A DNA stretch of 64,000 bases from Halobacillus litoralis (GTDB taxonomy: Bacteria; Bacillota; Bacilli; Bacillales; Halobacillaceae), in NCBI RefSeq assembly GCF_004101865.1, contig NZ_CP026118.1:3737001-3801000 (forward strand), in the 5' to 3' direction. Under the pieces are notes generated by a model. It was not told the origin of the DNA. It saw only the letters and a list, made by a program, of their open reading frames with translations, and did no database searches. Positions 1 to 9,333 of this stretch are shown in pieces. Both the position numbers and the translations under genes were made by a program. How positions within the stretch are numbered: position 1 is the first letter of the stretch; the number at the start of each line of letters is the position of its first letter.

Positions 1-126
1 CATGATGAGGAACGTGCTATTACTCCAGGCCAGGCTGTAGTTTTCTATGATGGGGAAGTATGCCTTGGTGGTGCGACAATTGATATCGTACTCAAGGAAG
101 ATGCTGCAGTCACTTACGTCGGTTGA
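1..126 (+). CDS. mnmA: tRNA-specific 2-thiouridylase MnmA, C-terminal end (partial)
   Basis: The window opens inside a gene whose last 41 codons are read here, ending in TGA at 124-126. The visible tail ([18 protein letters not shown]) is the characteristic end of the C-terminal beta-barrel domain of MnmA/TrmU, which thiolates uridine 34 of Lys, Glu and Gln tRNAs using sulfur relayed from a cysteine desulfurase. The ATP-binding and catalytic cysteine parts lie outside the window. A TPR gene and recD2 follow, the same order as in B. subtilis, which supports the call. A terminator follows directly. Confidence 0.9.
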   Translation, partial: HDEERAITPGQAVVFYDGEVCLGGATIDIVLKEDAAVTYVG

Positions 127-130
127 TCAT

Positions 131-168
131 AAAAAGTCATGTCCTTTTAGCCCGGGCATGACTTTTTT
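131..168 (+). terminator. Rho-independent terminator after mnmA
   Basis: An 11-bp inverted repeat (AAAAAGTCATG at 131-141, CATGACTTTTT at 157-167) with a C-rich loop ends in a run of T. It separates mnmA from the TPR gene. Confidence 0.8.
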
Positions 169-228
169 AATCTTAATGGTTAACGCTAACAAACCGCGAA
201 TTTTAATAGTAATTGGAAGGGGTCCATG

Positions 229-888
229 ATGGATAAATTGAAGCAGGGAATCGAAGAGATGCAAAACCACAATTATGAAGAAGCTGCAAAACTTTTTACA
301 GAGGCGATTGATGAGAACCCGAAAGAGCCGGTAGGGTATATCAATTTCGGGAACTTGCTGACACACATGAATGATTATGAAAGGGCCGTACGCTTTTTCA
401 ATCGCGCTATAGAATTGGATGAAAAAGCCGCCACCGCTTACTATGGGTTAGGAAATGTTTTGTATGAGCAGGAAAAATATACAAAAGCCCAAGAACAATT
501 CATGTTTGCGATCCAGAATGGCTTGGATGAAGCAGATGTGCATTTCATGTTAGGAATGACATTCAACCATCAAGAGTACGTCAAACTAGCTCTTCCCTAT
601 CTTTTACGTGCGGCAGAACTTGCACCTGAGGATATAGATATTCAATTTCAATATGGTCTTTGTCTCGCCCAAAATGGGCAAATCAACGAAACTGAAAAGG
701 TGATGAAGCATGTGCTACAATTGGAAGAACAGCACAGTGATGCCCACTACAACCTGGGAGTCGTAGCACTACATCAAGAAGAAGCGAAGAAAGCCTTGGA
801 CCATTTCACGAAAGCTTTGGAAATCCAGCCTGATCATATGTTGGCTGCTCATGCGAAAGGTCAAGTTGAACAAGCCTTAAATGAGTAG
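229..888 (+). CDS. Tetratricopeptide repeat protein (YrrB-like)
   Basis: A soluble protein of 219 residues made almost entirely of about six consecutive TPR units (roughly residues 2-34, 35-68, 69-101, 103-136, 137-170, 171-204), with the usual small residue pattern in paired helices (for example AAKLFTEAI, AVRFFNRAIEL, ALDHFTKALEIQP). TPR arrays act as protein docking surfaces; no enzyme domain is present, so the partner is unknown. Two ATGs lie in tandem at 226 and 229; the second sits about 6 nt from the Shine-Dalgarno GGAAGGGG and is preferred. It lies between mnmA and recD2, the position of yrrB in B. subtilis, and probably forms an operon with recD2 (14-nt gap). Confidence 0.85.
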   Translation: MDKLKQGIEEMQNHNYEEAAKLFTEAIDENPKEPVGYINFGNLLTHMNDYERAVRFFNRAIELDEKAATAYYGLGNVLYEQEKYTKAQEQFMFAIQNGLDEADVHFMLGMTFNHQEYVKLALPYLLRAAELAPEDIDIQFQYGLCLAQNGQINETEKVMKHVLQLEEQHSDAHYNLGVVALHQEEAKKALDHFTKALEIQPDHMLAAHAKGQVEQALNE

Positions 889-902
889 AATGAAGGAGAA
901 CG

Positions 903-3233
903 ATGGACATGACTCAACAATCACTCTTTGATGAATCGAATGAAGAACGTCCTTATGTTAAAGGGGAATTGGGGCGGATGATTTTTCACAATGAATCCGA
1001 GCATTTTTCTATTGCCACTATTAACGTCAAGGAGACAAATGAAGCGTTTGAAGAGAAAAGCCTTGTGGTCAAAGGTCATTTTTCTCCTCTGGAAGAAGGC
1101 GAAACCTATATCTTTTATGGAGAGTTCAAAAACCATAAAAAATTCGGTTTGCAATATGAAGTAGTCATGTATAATCGTGTTCTTCCTGAAACTAAAGATG
1201 GAATAGTCTTGTATTTATCGAGTGATCTTTTTCATGGAATCGGTAAGAAGACAGCCGAACGTATCGTAGATGAGCTTGGTGAACAGGCGATTTCGCTTAT
1301 TTTAGAAAATAGGGACGTGTTGGATACAGTACCTAAGCTGGCGAAGGAGAAGGCGGATCATCTTTATCAATCCTTGAAAGAACATCAAGGCTTTGAGCAT
1401 GTGATGATACACCTGTCTCAGTATGGATTCGGTTTAAAACTGGCTCAAAAAATATATCAGGCTTTCCAGGATCAAACGATGAATATTATTGAAGAAGACC
1501 CTTATCAGCTTGTCTTTCATGTGGAAGGTTTCGGTTTCCACCGGGCAGACGAAATGGCAAGGATGCAAAACCTTTCCCATGACCATCCTACAAGAATCAG
1601 AGCGGCATGTCTTTACATTATGCAAAAAAGTATGAGTTCAGGACATGTATATTTGCCGACTGAAGAATGTCTTGTCCAGGTTGAGCAGCTGTTGAATCAG
1701 GGGTTGGATCCAACCATTTCATTTGACCAGCTTTCAGAGCAAGTGATTCATCTGGGCGAAGAGAAATTTATTTACATTGAAGAAGACCGTCTTTATCTTC
1801 CCTCTCTTTACTTTGCAGAAAATGGATTTCGCAGCCATATCGAACGGATTATAGAAAATGGAGTCGAAGTAGAGCATACTCAAGCAGATTTGATGAAAAT
1901 CATCGGACAACTGGAAGAGGAAGAATCGATGAGCTATGGTGAGGACCAATTCAATGCCATTGAAAAGGCTCTCCATTCAAAGCTGATGATATTGACAGGC
2001 GGCCCCGGTACAGGAAAGACTACGGTAATAAAAGGAATTATTCAAACGTATGCCGAACTCAATGAAGAATCAATCGACCCAGAAGAGTATGACGGGGAGA
2101 AACCTTTTCCCTTTATTTTAGCCGCTCCGACAGGGAGAGCTGCAAAAAGGATGACCGAGTCTACAGGTTTGCCTGCGAGTACAATACACCGCTTGCTCGG
2201 CTGGGATGGCCATGATTCTTTTGAACGCAACCAAAACAACCCTTTAGAGGGTAAAGTGTTGATTGTAGATGAATTTTCAATGGTGGATATATGGCTTGCG
2301 AATCAACTGTTTCGAGCCATTCCATCGGATATGCAAGTCCTGCTCGTAGGTGATGAAGACCAACTGCCTTCAGTAGGACCTGGACAAGTGTTGGCAGATC
2401 TCCTGGCATCTGGACAACTTCCGTCGATTAAGCTGACTGAAGTGTATCGACAAAAGGAAGGTTCGAAAATCATCCAGCTTGCCCATGAAATTAAAAATGA
2501 TGTGTGCTCACCTCAATCTCTTGTTAAAGAACATGATTTCAACTTTATTCCTGCAAAAGAACATCAATTGAGTGAACTAGTCACTAATATAGTAAAAAAA
2601 GCAGTCGATAAAGGAATCGATTTGAAGGATTTGCAAGTGTTAGCACCTATGTACCGCACAGAGGTAGGGATTCATAAACTCAATCAACATATCCAACAGA
2701 CGATCAACCCCAAGAATAAGCAGAAAAGAGACCTGACTTACTATGATGTCACTTATAGAAAAGGTGACAAAGTGATTCAATTGGTCAATCAACCAGAAGA
2801 TGGAGTATACAACGGAGATATCGGTGAGATTGTTGCGATTTTCCGAGAAGAAGAAAACGTCGATAATGTGGAGCAAGTCGTGATAGATTTTGATGGTAAA
2901 GAGGTTGTGTACCCAAAGAAAGATTTAAATAATGTCATGCACGCTTATTGCACTTCCATCCACAAATCTCAAGGTAGTGAATTCTCTATCGTGATTTTAC
3001 CTGTCGTACGCAGCTACCGTCGCATGCTCAGGAAAAACCTTCTCTATACAGCGATCACACGTTCCAAACAGTCCTTGATTATTTGCGGTGATCGGGAGGC
3101 TTTCCTGGATGGGGTCGGTACAACAGATACAAACTCAAGGTATACCAGATTGAAAGAGAAACTCCAGGAAGATTCTTCGCCAGAGGTTGAGGAGGAAGAG
3201 GAAGAACAGCTTTCCCCCTATGATTTCATGTAA
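903..3233 (+). CDS. recD2: ATP-dependent 5'-3' DNA helicase RecD2
   Basis: A superfamily 1B helicase of 776 residues, in the size range of RecD2 proteins that occur without RecBC. It has an N-terminal OB-like region and helix-hairpin-helix segments (near HGIGKKTAERIV and EGFGFHRADEMA), a Walker A motif GGPGTGKTT near residues 366-374, Walker B with LIVDEFSMVD near 452-461, and C-terminal motifs near 684 (SIHKSQGSEF) and 714 (YTAITRSKQSL). RecD2 unwinds DNA 5' to 3' and acts in repair and fork maintenance. ATGs at 903 and 909 are both possible; AAGGAG at 893-898 is 4 nt from the first and 10 nt from the second. The C-terminus is a strongly acidic tail. Confidence 0.93.
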   Translation: MDMTQQSLFDESNEERPYVKGELGRMIFHNESEHFSIATINVKETNEAFEEKSLVVKGHFSPLEEGETYIFYGEFKNHKKFGLQYEVVMYNRVLPETKDGIVLYLSSDLFHGIGKKTAERIVDELGEQAISLILENRDVLDTVPKLAKEKADHLYQSLKEHQGFEHVMIHLSQYGFGLKLAQKIYQAFQDQTMNIIEEDPYQLVFHVEGFGFHRADEMARMQNLSHDHPTRIRAACLYIMQKSMSSGHVYLPTEECLVQVEQLLNQGLDPTISFDQLSEQVIHLGEEKFIYIEEDRLYLPSLYFAENGFRSHIERIIENGVEVEHTQADLMKIIGQLEEEESMSYGEDQFNAIEKALHSKLMILTGGPGTGKTTVIKGIIQTYAELNEESIDPEEYDGEKPFPFILAAPTGRAAKRMTESTGLPASTIHRLLGWDGHDSFERNQNNPLEGKVLIVDEFSMVDIWLANQLFRAIPSDMQVLLVGDEDQLPSVGPGQVLADLLASGQLPSIKLTEVYRQKEGSKIIQLAHEIKNDVCSPQSLVKEHDFNFIPAKEHQLSELVTNIVKKAVDKGIDLKDLQVLAPMYRTEVGIHKLNQHIQQTINPKNKQKRDLTYYDVTYRKGDKVIQLVNQPEDGVYNGDIGEIVAIFREEENVDNVEQVVIDFDGKEVVYPKKDLNNVMHAYCTSIHKSQGSEFSIVILPVVRSYRRMLRKNLLYTAITRSKQSLIICGDREAFLDGVGTTDTNSRYTRLKEKLQEDSSPEVEEEEEEQLSPYDFM

Positions 3234-3245
3234 AGGAGAATAAGA

Positions 3246-4058
3246 ATGCCCCACATATTAGGAATGTCAGGTAGCACAATATTATCCAATCCGGATCAGT
3301 TTTCAGAGTTATTTCAAGAAGGGCTCTCACATATTGAGATTGGTGAATTTCCCGATGATCATGCTTTTCAAAACTTCCTCCAACTGAAGAAAAAACATGG
3401 GGGAAGTTTCGGGATTCATTCTCCCTTGCTAAGAGGCAATAGTAAATATGATTTAATAGAAGAAGTAGCGATGCCTCCTGAAAAAGCCCGAAAACTCTTT
3501 ATTGAAGAAGCAGCAGAGCTGGCTCGAGCTGGAGCTGATTATATGCTCGTCCATTTTCCGTATTTCAATAATACAGCCATTGAACCAGGCAAACAGATTG
3601 AAGAAGGACTTGAATTTTTACATAATGTGCAAGAAACCTACGGCATCCCTGTAGTGTGTGAACCAAAATTAGGGACCCAGCGCTCGGCCAAAGGTATTCA
3701 ATACTTACATGAGTTTCCCTCATCCTTGTGGGAAAAGTATGGATTAAGCGTTTGCATTGATATCGGAGATTATCAGATGGCTGTTGGAGAAGAGTGGCGA
3801 ACTTACATAGAACCGCTTCTTCCATTCACTAAAGTTGTTCACTTACATAATGTCCGCTTGCGAGAAAATGGCTATATTTGGGTTCCGATCCATCCGAAGC
3901 TCGAACACACAGAAGGAGCGTTTGAAATGCAGCGATGTCTGGAGTTATTGGGTTCTGGTTCGGATAAATATTTTATTTTTGAGCACACACCTCATACAGA
4001 ACCATCCAAAAAAGAAGTATCTGAAAGTATCCAATGGGTGCGGGACCTACTAAGCTAA
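3246..4058 (+). CDS. Xylose-isomerase-like TIM-barrel protein, function unknown
   Basis: A protein of 270 residues with the look of the sugar phosphate isomerase/epimerase and AP endonuclease 2 superfamily: an alternating beta/alpha pattern, conserved His and Glu at strand ends (MLVHFP near residue 100, VVCEPKLGT near 138, CIDIGDYQ near 170, VVHLHNVR near 198, FIFEHTPH near 242), which could bind one or more divalent metals. The substrate cannot be read from sequence. It starts at ATG 3246 after AAAGGAG, 12 nt downstream of recD2, so it is probably cotranscribed. I do not recognise a counterpart at this position in B. subtilis. Confidence 0.7.
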   Translation: MPHILGMSGSTILSNPDQFSELFQEGLSHIEIGEFPDDHAFQNFLQLKKKHGGSFGIHSPLLRGNSKYDLIEEVAMPPEKARKLFIEEAAELARAGADYMLVHFPYFNNTAIEPGKQIEEGLEFLHNVQETYGIPVVCEPKLGTQRSAKGIQYLHEFPSSLWEKYGLSVCIDIGDYQMAVGEEWRTYIEPLLPFTKVVHLHNVRLRENGYIWVPIHPKLEHTEGAFEMQRCLELLGSGSDKYFIFEHTPHTEPSKKEVSESIQWVRDLLS

Positions 4059-4113
4059 TGTATGAGTACAGTTCTCATGGACATACTAATTGGTAAAAAA
4101 AGGAGTATGTTTC

Positions 4114-4290
4114 ATGAGGTGCCCGAACTGTAACAATAAAAACCTGGGAAAGATCGGAAATGAACAATACTATTGCTGGAACTGTTGTTTAGAACTGTCC
4201 ATTGAAGATGGGAAAATGAATATTAATCAAATTGAGGAAGATGGCAGCTTGAGCTCGTTGAATGATATTTTCTACCAACAGGGGTCCTGA
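4114..4290 (+). CDS. Small zinc-ribbon-like protein
   Basis: A protein of 58 residues starting MRCPNCNNKNLG, with two cysteine pairs (CPNC near residues 3-6 and CWNCC near 21-25) arranged as a treble-clef or zinc-ribbon knuckle, followed by an acidic tail. The ATG at 4114 sits 8 nt after AAAAAAGGAG; an upstream TTG at 4090 lacks an SD and is rejected. It is followed 6 nt later by the permease gene. Function unknown; such small ribbons bind RNA or protein. B. subtilis carries a similarly sized Cys-rich hypothetical protein near its yrrI gene, from memory and not checked. Confidence 0.75.
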   Translation: MRCPNCNNKNLGKIGNEQYYCWNCCLELSIEDGKMNINQIEEDGSLSSLNDIFYQQGS

Positions 4291-4296
4291 ATTTAA

Positions 4297-5364
4297 ATGA
4301 CAGACCGTTCTACAAAATGGTTACGCAGGTTCACCATCTTCTTCATTACATTGCTCTCTCTTCTGCTTCTCGCATGGCTTTTTCCGTATTATGACCATGT
4401 TCTGCTTATGATAGGAAGAGTGTTACTGCCATTTCTATTAGCTCTTGTATTATCTCTATTGCTTCATCCGCTTGTGAATGGTTTGGAAGTTCTCGGTTTT
4501 AAGAGGATACTTGCTATTCTGTTCATTTTCGTGATTTTCTTTTCGTTGATCAGCCTGGGAATTTACAAGGGATATCCAAAATTATTGGAACAACTTAAAC
4601 TATTGAATGAACATCTTCCGCAACTCTTCCAGTCCTATCAAGAGTGGACCAAACAGCTCTATGCGCAGACGGAGAGATTGCCTGATGGTATTCATCACCA
4701 GCTTGATGATCGCTTTTCTCATTTTGAACAATGGTTGAGCTCGAGAGTGATGGCGATTTTTTCCGGTCTTAATGGAATCTTCAACATGATTGTCTTACTA
4801 GCCGTTGTTCCGGTCATGACTTTTTACTTTCTTAAAGATTACAAGAGTATTGGGAAGATGATTCTCAGCATTCTCCCTGCAAGGTGGCATGAGGAATCCA
4901 GAAGGCTCGTAAAAGAGTTGAATCAGTCTTTGGGAGGCTATATCCGTGGTCAATTATTGATCAGCCTTTTTGTAGGGGTATTGGCCACGATCGGCTTTTG
5001 GATTATAGATTTGCCGTACCCTCTTGTCTTAGGATTGATTGCAGGGATAACCAATATCATCCCTTACTTCGGTCCTTTGTTAGGGGCAGGTCCTGCCTTG
5101 ATTGTAGCGGTAACCGTATCCATTCAAACCCTTGTTTTCACTTTGCTGATTGTAGTGATCATCCAAGTGATTGAAGGAAATTTCCTATCTCCTTACATCA
5201 TGGGGAAGAGCATACACATCCACCCGCTGTTTATTATTTTCGCTTTACTGGCAGGAGGAGAGATAGCTGGTATAGCAGGACTGATATTAGCCGTTCCTGT
5301 ACTCACTTGTCTGAAAGTGATTGTTTCTGAAATCCGTACTGGACGCCTGAATATTGACAGATGA
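4297..5364 (+). CDS. AI-2E family transporter (YrrI-like permease)
   Basis: An integral membrane protein of 355 residues. Two hydrophobic segments open the protein (about 12-32 and 35-60), a third follows near 68-88, a soluble stretch of about 70 residues comes next, and further segments run from about 160 to 345, including the family signature around GLIAGITNIIPYFGPLLGAGPA. Members export small molecules or act as Na+(Li+)/H+ antiporters in halophiles; the substrate here is unknown. The 3' end overlaps the alaS leader promoter. A gene of this family is also found upstream of alaS in B. subtilis. Confidence 0.85.
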   Translation: MTDRSTKWLRRFTIFFITLLSLLLLAWLFPYYDHVLLMIGRVLLPFLLALVLSLLLHPLVNGLEVLGFKRILAILFIFVIFFSLISLGIYKGYPKLLEQLKLLNEHLPQLFQSYQEWTKQLYAQTERLPDGIHHQLDDRFSHFEQWLSSRVMAIFSGLNGIFNMIVLLAVVPVMTFYFLKDYKSIGKMILSILPARWHEESRRLVKELNQSLGGYIRGQLLISLFVGVLATIGFWIIDLPYPLVLGLIAGITNIIPYFGPLLGAGPALIVAVTVSIQTLVFTLLIVVIIQVIEGNFLSPYIMGKSIHIHPLFIIFALLAGGEIAGIAGLILAVPVLTCLKVIVSEIRTGRLNIDR

Positions 5365-5382
5365 AGAACAGTTATCTATAAT
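5354..5382 (+). promoter_or_regulatory. SigmaA promoter of the alaS leader
   Basis: TTGACA (5354-5359), 17-nt spacer, TATAAT (5377-5382): full consensus at both hexamers. The -35 box lies inside the last codons of the permease gene, whose stop is at 5362-5364. Transcription would begin near 5389, at the start of the T-box leader. Confidence 0.85.
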
Positions 5383-5388
5383 AACGCA

Positions 5389-5652
5389 TATCAAAGACTA
5401 TATGAACGAAGAAACATGATGAAGGAAACGAGTAGGCAATGATTCCATGATCAGAGAAGTATGTTCTTGGCTGAAAAACGTACTGCATGATGATTGCTGA
5501 ACGCTATTCCGGAGTGCGGTTAACACCCGCCGTAGTTATGCCACGTTACAGGCGATTTGAGATGATAGGCGCCAGACGTCTATAATCAGGGTGGTACCGC
5601 GGAACTGAAACTCCCGTCCCTGCCGTTTTACAGGCAGGGACGGGAGTTTTTT
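5389..5652 (+). promoter_or_regulatory. T-box leader, alanine-specific, controlling alaS
   Basis: The conserved T-box AGGGTGGTACCGCGG lies at 5588-5602, where it pairs with the CCA end of uncharged tRNA. It is followed by a 14-bp terminator stem (5611-5624 with 5633-5646) and six T. Upstream, the stem I region carries a GAAC-GCT-A context; the candidate specifier codon GCT at 5503-5505 reads alanine and agrees with the downstream gene. Uncharged tRNA-Ala should stabilise the antiterminator and allow alaS transcription. Stem boundaries were judged by eye only. Confidence 0.92.
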
Positions 5653-5693
5653 CATCGTCTAGGAAATGGATTGTGAATCACTTTTCTAGAGGG

Positions 5694-5866
5694 TGTCATC
5701 CAGCTCCAGCGCCTATCCCCTCGAGGTCTTGGCTCCACACGAGGTGGGGTCGTTCGGCGTTGTAACAGGACGTTGCAATCTTAGCCGAACTTCACTTCCC
5801 TCTCTGTGACAAAGAACGTCACGGCGAGTTTCGTCTTAAGCTTGTCGGGGATGAGCAAAGGCACTT
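5694..5866 (+). repeat. Diverged intergenic repeat, copy 1
   Basis: About 173 bp between the T-box terminator and alaS. Its ends are imperfectly self-complementary (GCGCCTATCCCC near the left, GGGGATGAGCAAAGGCAC near the right), and an internal hairpin GTGAC-loop-GTCAC lies near 5807-5822. It shares order and sequence with a second element at 27257-27373, including a TGTCAT left end, a C-rich GCGCCTA-like box and GTCTTAAGCTTGT near the right end. It resembles the noncoding repeats scattered in many Bacillaceae genomes. It contains no ORF of note, and is transcribed as part of the alaS leader. Confidence 0.65.
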
Positions 5867-5933
5867 GGGTATTTTAAATCTAATCTTCGTTCAGGCCGGT
5901 CTATTTGAAGGGAAAATTTAAGGAGGATATGAT

Positions 5934-8570
5934 ATGAAAACATTGACATCAGCAGAAGTGCGCCAAATGTTTCTGGATTTTTTCAAAAATAAAGGACATA
6001 GTGTTGAACCGAGTGCATCTTTAGTTCCACATGAAGATCCGACATTGCTGTGGATCAACAGTGGTGTGGCAACTTTAAAGAAATATTTCGATGGACGAGT
6101 AGTTCCTGAAAATCCCAGGATTGTGAATGCGCAAAAATCCATCCGCACAAATGATATTGAAAACGTAGGGTTCACAGCACGTCACCATACATTTTTCGAA
6201 ATGCTAGGTAATTTTTCGATTGGGGATTACTTTAAAGAAGAAGCGATGGAATGGGGATGGGAGTTTCTGACAAGCAAAGATTGGATCGGCTTTGACCCGG
6301 TCAAACTTTCTGTCACTGTCCACCCTGAAGATGATGAGGCCTACAACATTTGGAAAGATAAAATCGGTGTGGATGAAGAACGCATCATCCGAATTGAAGA
6401 AAACTTCTGGGATATCGGCGAAGGGCCAAGTGGACCCAATACGGAAATTTTCTACGATCGGGGAGAAAATTTCGGAAATGATCCGCAAGATCCGGAACTT
6501 TATCCTGGAGGGGAAAACGAACGGTATCTCGAGATTTGGAATCTTGTTTTCTCCCAGTTCAACCATAATCCAGATGATACGTACACACCGCTTCCGAAGA
6601 AGAATATTGATACAGGGATGGGGCTCGAACGCATCGTCTGTGTCATTCAGGAAACGGAAACGAACTTCGAGACAGACTTGTTCAAACCGATTATCGAAGC
6701 AGCTGAGAAAATGACTGATCACAAGTATGGGGGAAGTGTTAAAGGGGATTCCTCTTTCAAAGTAATAGCTGACCATATGAGAACCGTGACATTTGCGGTT
6801 AGTGACGGAGCATTGCCTTCGAATGAAGGCCGCGGATATGTATTAAGACGTCTTCTGAGAAGAGCGGTTCGTTTCGCAAAACAAATCGGTATTGATGAAC
6901 CGTTTATGTATAAGCTTGTTCCTGAAGTTTCCAATATCATGGTCGACTTTTATCCTGAAGTGAAAAAGAAAGAGGCATTCATTCAAAATGTGATCCAAAC
7001 GGAGGAAGAGCGTTTTCATGAAACATTGAATGACGGCCTGCAAATATTATCCACTATCATGAAGGAAGAATCGAATAAAGGCAGCAATGTATTCCCTGGT
7101 ACGGAAGTGTTCCGTCTTTATGATACTTATGGTTTCCCGAAAGAACTGACTGAAGAATATATCGGGGAAGCGGGCTTCAAGATTGATGAAGAGGGATTCC
7201 GACTAGAAATGGAGAAGCAGCGTGAACGCGCCCGTAATGCTCGTCAGAAATCGGATTCCATGCAGATCCAAGACGGTGTCCTTGGTGATGTGCAAGTGGA
7301 AAGCTCCTTCATTGGATATGATCGTCTAAAGATCGAAGCTACAATTGTTGAATTGATTAAAGGGAAAAACTTCAGCGATCATGCAGATGAAGGTGACACG
7401 GTTTATTTATTCTTGGATGAGACACCTTTTTATGCGGAAAGCGGCGGCCAAGTGGCTGATCGAGGCTATATCAAGACTGAAGATGCTTCAGTAGAAGTTA
7501 CAAATGTACAGAAAGCTCCGAATGGCCAGCACATGCATGAAGCTGTGGTAAGACAGGGAACGATAGCTAAAGGAGCAAAGGTCGAAGCGGAAGTGGATCA
7601 ACATGGGCGTTCTTTCATCGTGAAGAATCATACAGCCACCCACCTATTGCACCAGGCTCTCAAAGATGTCTTAGGAGAACATGTCAATCAAGCAGGGTCG
7701 CTTGTTACCCCTGACCGATTGCGCTTTGATTTTTCCCACTTCGGATCGGTGACAAATGAAGAAATGGAAAAAATAGAGTCGATTGTCAATGAAAAGGTGT
7801 GGCAGTCGATTCCGGTAGCAGTTGAGTATAATTCCATTGAAGAAGCAAAGGAAAAAGGAGCTATGGCTTTGTTCGGTGAAAAATACGGAGATACAGTCAG
7901 GGTCGTCCAGGTAGGAGATTACAGCTTGGAGCTTTGCGGAGGGTGTCACGTTCTGAATACAGCGGAAATCGGACTTTTCAAGATTGTCTCTGAAACTGGT
8001 ATTGGTGCAGGCACAAGAAGGATTGAAGCTGTGACAGCCAAAGATGCTTACCTTTATATGAATGAAAAAGAACGACTGTTGAAACAGGCAGGGGAATGGC
8101 TGAAGACCAAACCTGAACAAGTTCCTGATCGGATCAATGTCCTGCATAAAGAAATGAAGAATTTACAGAAGGAAAATGATTCTTTGAGTGCGAAGATTTC
8201 TTATATGGAAGCTTCCAATATTCTTGATGAAGTAGAAGACATCAATGGTGTAAAACTCCTCGCCAAACAAGTGGATGTCAAAGACATGAATGCACTCCGT
8301 TCCATGGTTGATGATTTGAAACAAAAAATTGAATCAGGAATCATTCTTTTAGCAGCACCTAACGGAAATAAAGTACAGCTGATTGCAGGAGTATCGAAAG
8401 ATTTAATAGAAGAAGGATACCATGCGGGTCATTTGATAAAAGAGGCAGCCACCCGGTGCGGGGGCGGCGGAGGCGGTCGTCCTGATATGGCCCAAGCTGG
8501 TGGGAAAGATGCTTCTAAGATCCCGGAAGCATTGCAATATGCTAGAGAATATGCCAGCCAAAACGCTTGA
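5934..8570 (+). CDS. alaS: Alanine--tRNA ligase
   Basis: A protein of 878 residues, the usual AlaRS length. The N-terminal class II catalytic core is followed by the editing domain with zinc ligands HTATHLLH (about 566-573) and CGGCH (about 668), then a coiled-coil segment and a C-terminal glycine-rich stretch with the [11 protein letters not shown] signature. The enzyme charges tRNA-Ala and hydrolyses mischarged Ser- or Gly-tRNA-Ala in the editing site. Start ATG 5934 follows AAGGAGG with 7-nt spacing. Expression is under the T-box leader described above. Confidence 0.98.
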   Translation: MKTLTSAEVRQMFLDFFKNKGHSVEPSASLVPHEDPTLLWINSGVATLKKYFDGRVVPENPRIVNAQKSIRTNDIENVGFTARHHTFFEMLGNFSIGDYFKEEAMEWGWEFLTSKDWIGFDPVKLSVTVHPEDDEAYNIWKDKIGVDEERIIRIEENFWDIGEGPSGPNTEIFYDRGENFGNDPQDPELYPGGENERYLEIWNLVFSQFNHNPDDTYTPLPKKNIDTGMGLERIVCVIQETETNFETDLFKPIIEAAEKMTDHKYGGSVKGDSSFKVIADHMRTVTFAVSDGALPSNEGRGYVLRRLLRRAVRFAKQIGIDEPFMYKLVPEVSNIMVDFYPEVKKKEAFIQNVIQTEEERFHETLNDGLQILSTIMKEESNKGSNVFPGTEVFRLYDTYGFPKELTEEYIGEAGFKIDEEGFRLEMEKQRERARNARQKSDSMQIQDGVLGDVQVESSFIGYDRLKIEATIVELIKGKNFSDHADEGDTVYLFLDETPFYAESGGQVADRGYIKTEDASVEVTNVQKAPNGQHMHEAVVRQGTIAKGAKVEAEVDQHGRSFIVKNHTATHLLHQALKDVLGEHVNQAGSLVTPDRLRFDFSHFGSVTNEEMEKIESIVNEKVWQSIPVAVEYNSIEEAKEKGAMALFGEKYGDTVRVVQVGDYSLELCGGCHVLNTAEIGLFKIVSETGIGAGTRRIEAVTAKDAYLYMNEKERLLKQAGEWLKTKPEQVPDRINVLHKEMKNLQKENDSLSAKISYMEASNILDEVEDINGVKLLAKQVDVKDMNALRSMVDDLKQKIESGIILLAAPNGNKVQLIAGVSKDLIEEGYHAGHLIKEAATRCGGGGGGRPDMAQAGGKDASKIPEALQYAREYASQNA

Positions 8571-8633
8571 TTTTTCCTATAGGCGATTTAGGTATATAAT
8601 AGAGTAAATACTAATGAGTGCGAGGTGACTGTA

Positions 8634-8906
8634 ATGAGCTCAATGGATAAGACGATGAGGTTCAATTTTTCTGAGGAACCATTTGATCAAGATGTTCAAT
8701 CTGTACTGCTTTCTGTGCACGCCGCCCTACAAGAGAAAGGGTACAACCCGATTAACCAGATCGTCGGGTATTTACTATCGGGCGACCCTGCTTACATTCC
8801 TCGTCATCAAGATGCAAGGAATTTGATCCGTAAAATTGAACGAGATGAATTAATTGAGGAATTGGTAAAATTTTATATTAAAGAGAATAAAGAGGGCATT
8901 GAATGA
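8634..8906 (+). CDS. yrzL: IreB/YrzL family regulatory phosphoprotein (UPF0297)
   Basis: A protein of 90 residues almost superimposable on the conserved family core ([36 protein letters not shown]). In Enterococcus the homologue IreB is phosphorylated by the PASTA kinase IreK and tunes cephalosporin resistance; its role in Bacillus is unsettled. ATG 8634 lies 6 nt after GAGGTG and is chosen over the GTG at 8625, which is inside that SD. It begins the conserved yrzL-ruvX-yrzB trio. A TATAAT at 8595-8600 could be a -10 box, but no convincing -35 accompanies it. Confidence 0.93.
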   Translation: MSSMDKTMRFNFSEEPFDQDVQSVLLSVHAALQEKGYNPINQIVGYLLSGDPAYIPRHQDARNLIRKIERDELIEELVKFYIKENKEGIE

Positions 8907-9319
8907 AGAAGATAGGATTGGATGTGGGCGAAAAAACCATCGGCATTGCCATATCAGATGCTTTTGGCTGGACTGCCCAGGGTCTCAAGACTTTGAGGTG
9001 GGATGAGCGGAATTATGAAACAGCGAAAGAACCGCTCAGAGAGGTCATCCGTGATCATGAGGTGACTGAAGCCGTTGTCGGTTTTCCGAAGAATATGAAC
9101 GGAACCGTCGGCCCTCGTGGAGAAGCCAGCCAGGATTTCGCCGCATGGATTGAAGAAGAGTTTCATCTCCAAACACACTTGTGGGATGAGAGACTTACGA
9201 CGATGGCTGCTGAAAGAGTCTTACTAGATGCAGATGTCAGTCGTAAAAAAAGAAAAAAAGTAATTGATAAAATGGCAGCGGTTATGATTCTGCAAAGCTA
9301 TTTGGATTCGAAACAATAA
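8903..9319 (+). CDS. ruvX: Holliday-junction-resolvase-like nuclease YqgF/RuvX (pre-16S rRNA processing)
   Basis: A protein of 138 residues with an RNase H fold. The first motif [17 protein letters not shown] supplies the catalytic aspartate near residue 7; a second acidic motif (DERLTT, near 95) and a late D (near 126, DKMAAVMIL) complete the site. The family is implicated in 16S rRNA 5' end maturation, and was earlier proposed as an alternative Holliday junction resolvase. The ATG overlaps the yrzL stop (ATGA), so translation is coupled. Confidence 0.93.
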   Translation: MKKIGLDVGEKTIGIAISDAFGWTAQGLKTLRWDERNYETAKEPLREVIRDHEVTEAVVGFPKNMNGTVGPRGEASQDFAAWIEEEFHLQTHLWDERLTTMAAERVLLDADVSRKKRKKVIDKMAAVMILQSYLDSKQ

Positions 9320-9333
9320 GGAGGATGTCTGAC

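Noticed and set aside
6204..6776. 190-codon ORF antisense to alaS
   Set aside because: Lies wholly within the conserved catalytic domain of alaS on the opposite strand; no SD, no recognisable protein.
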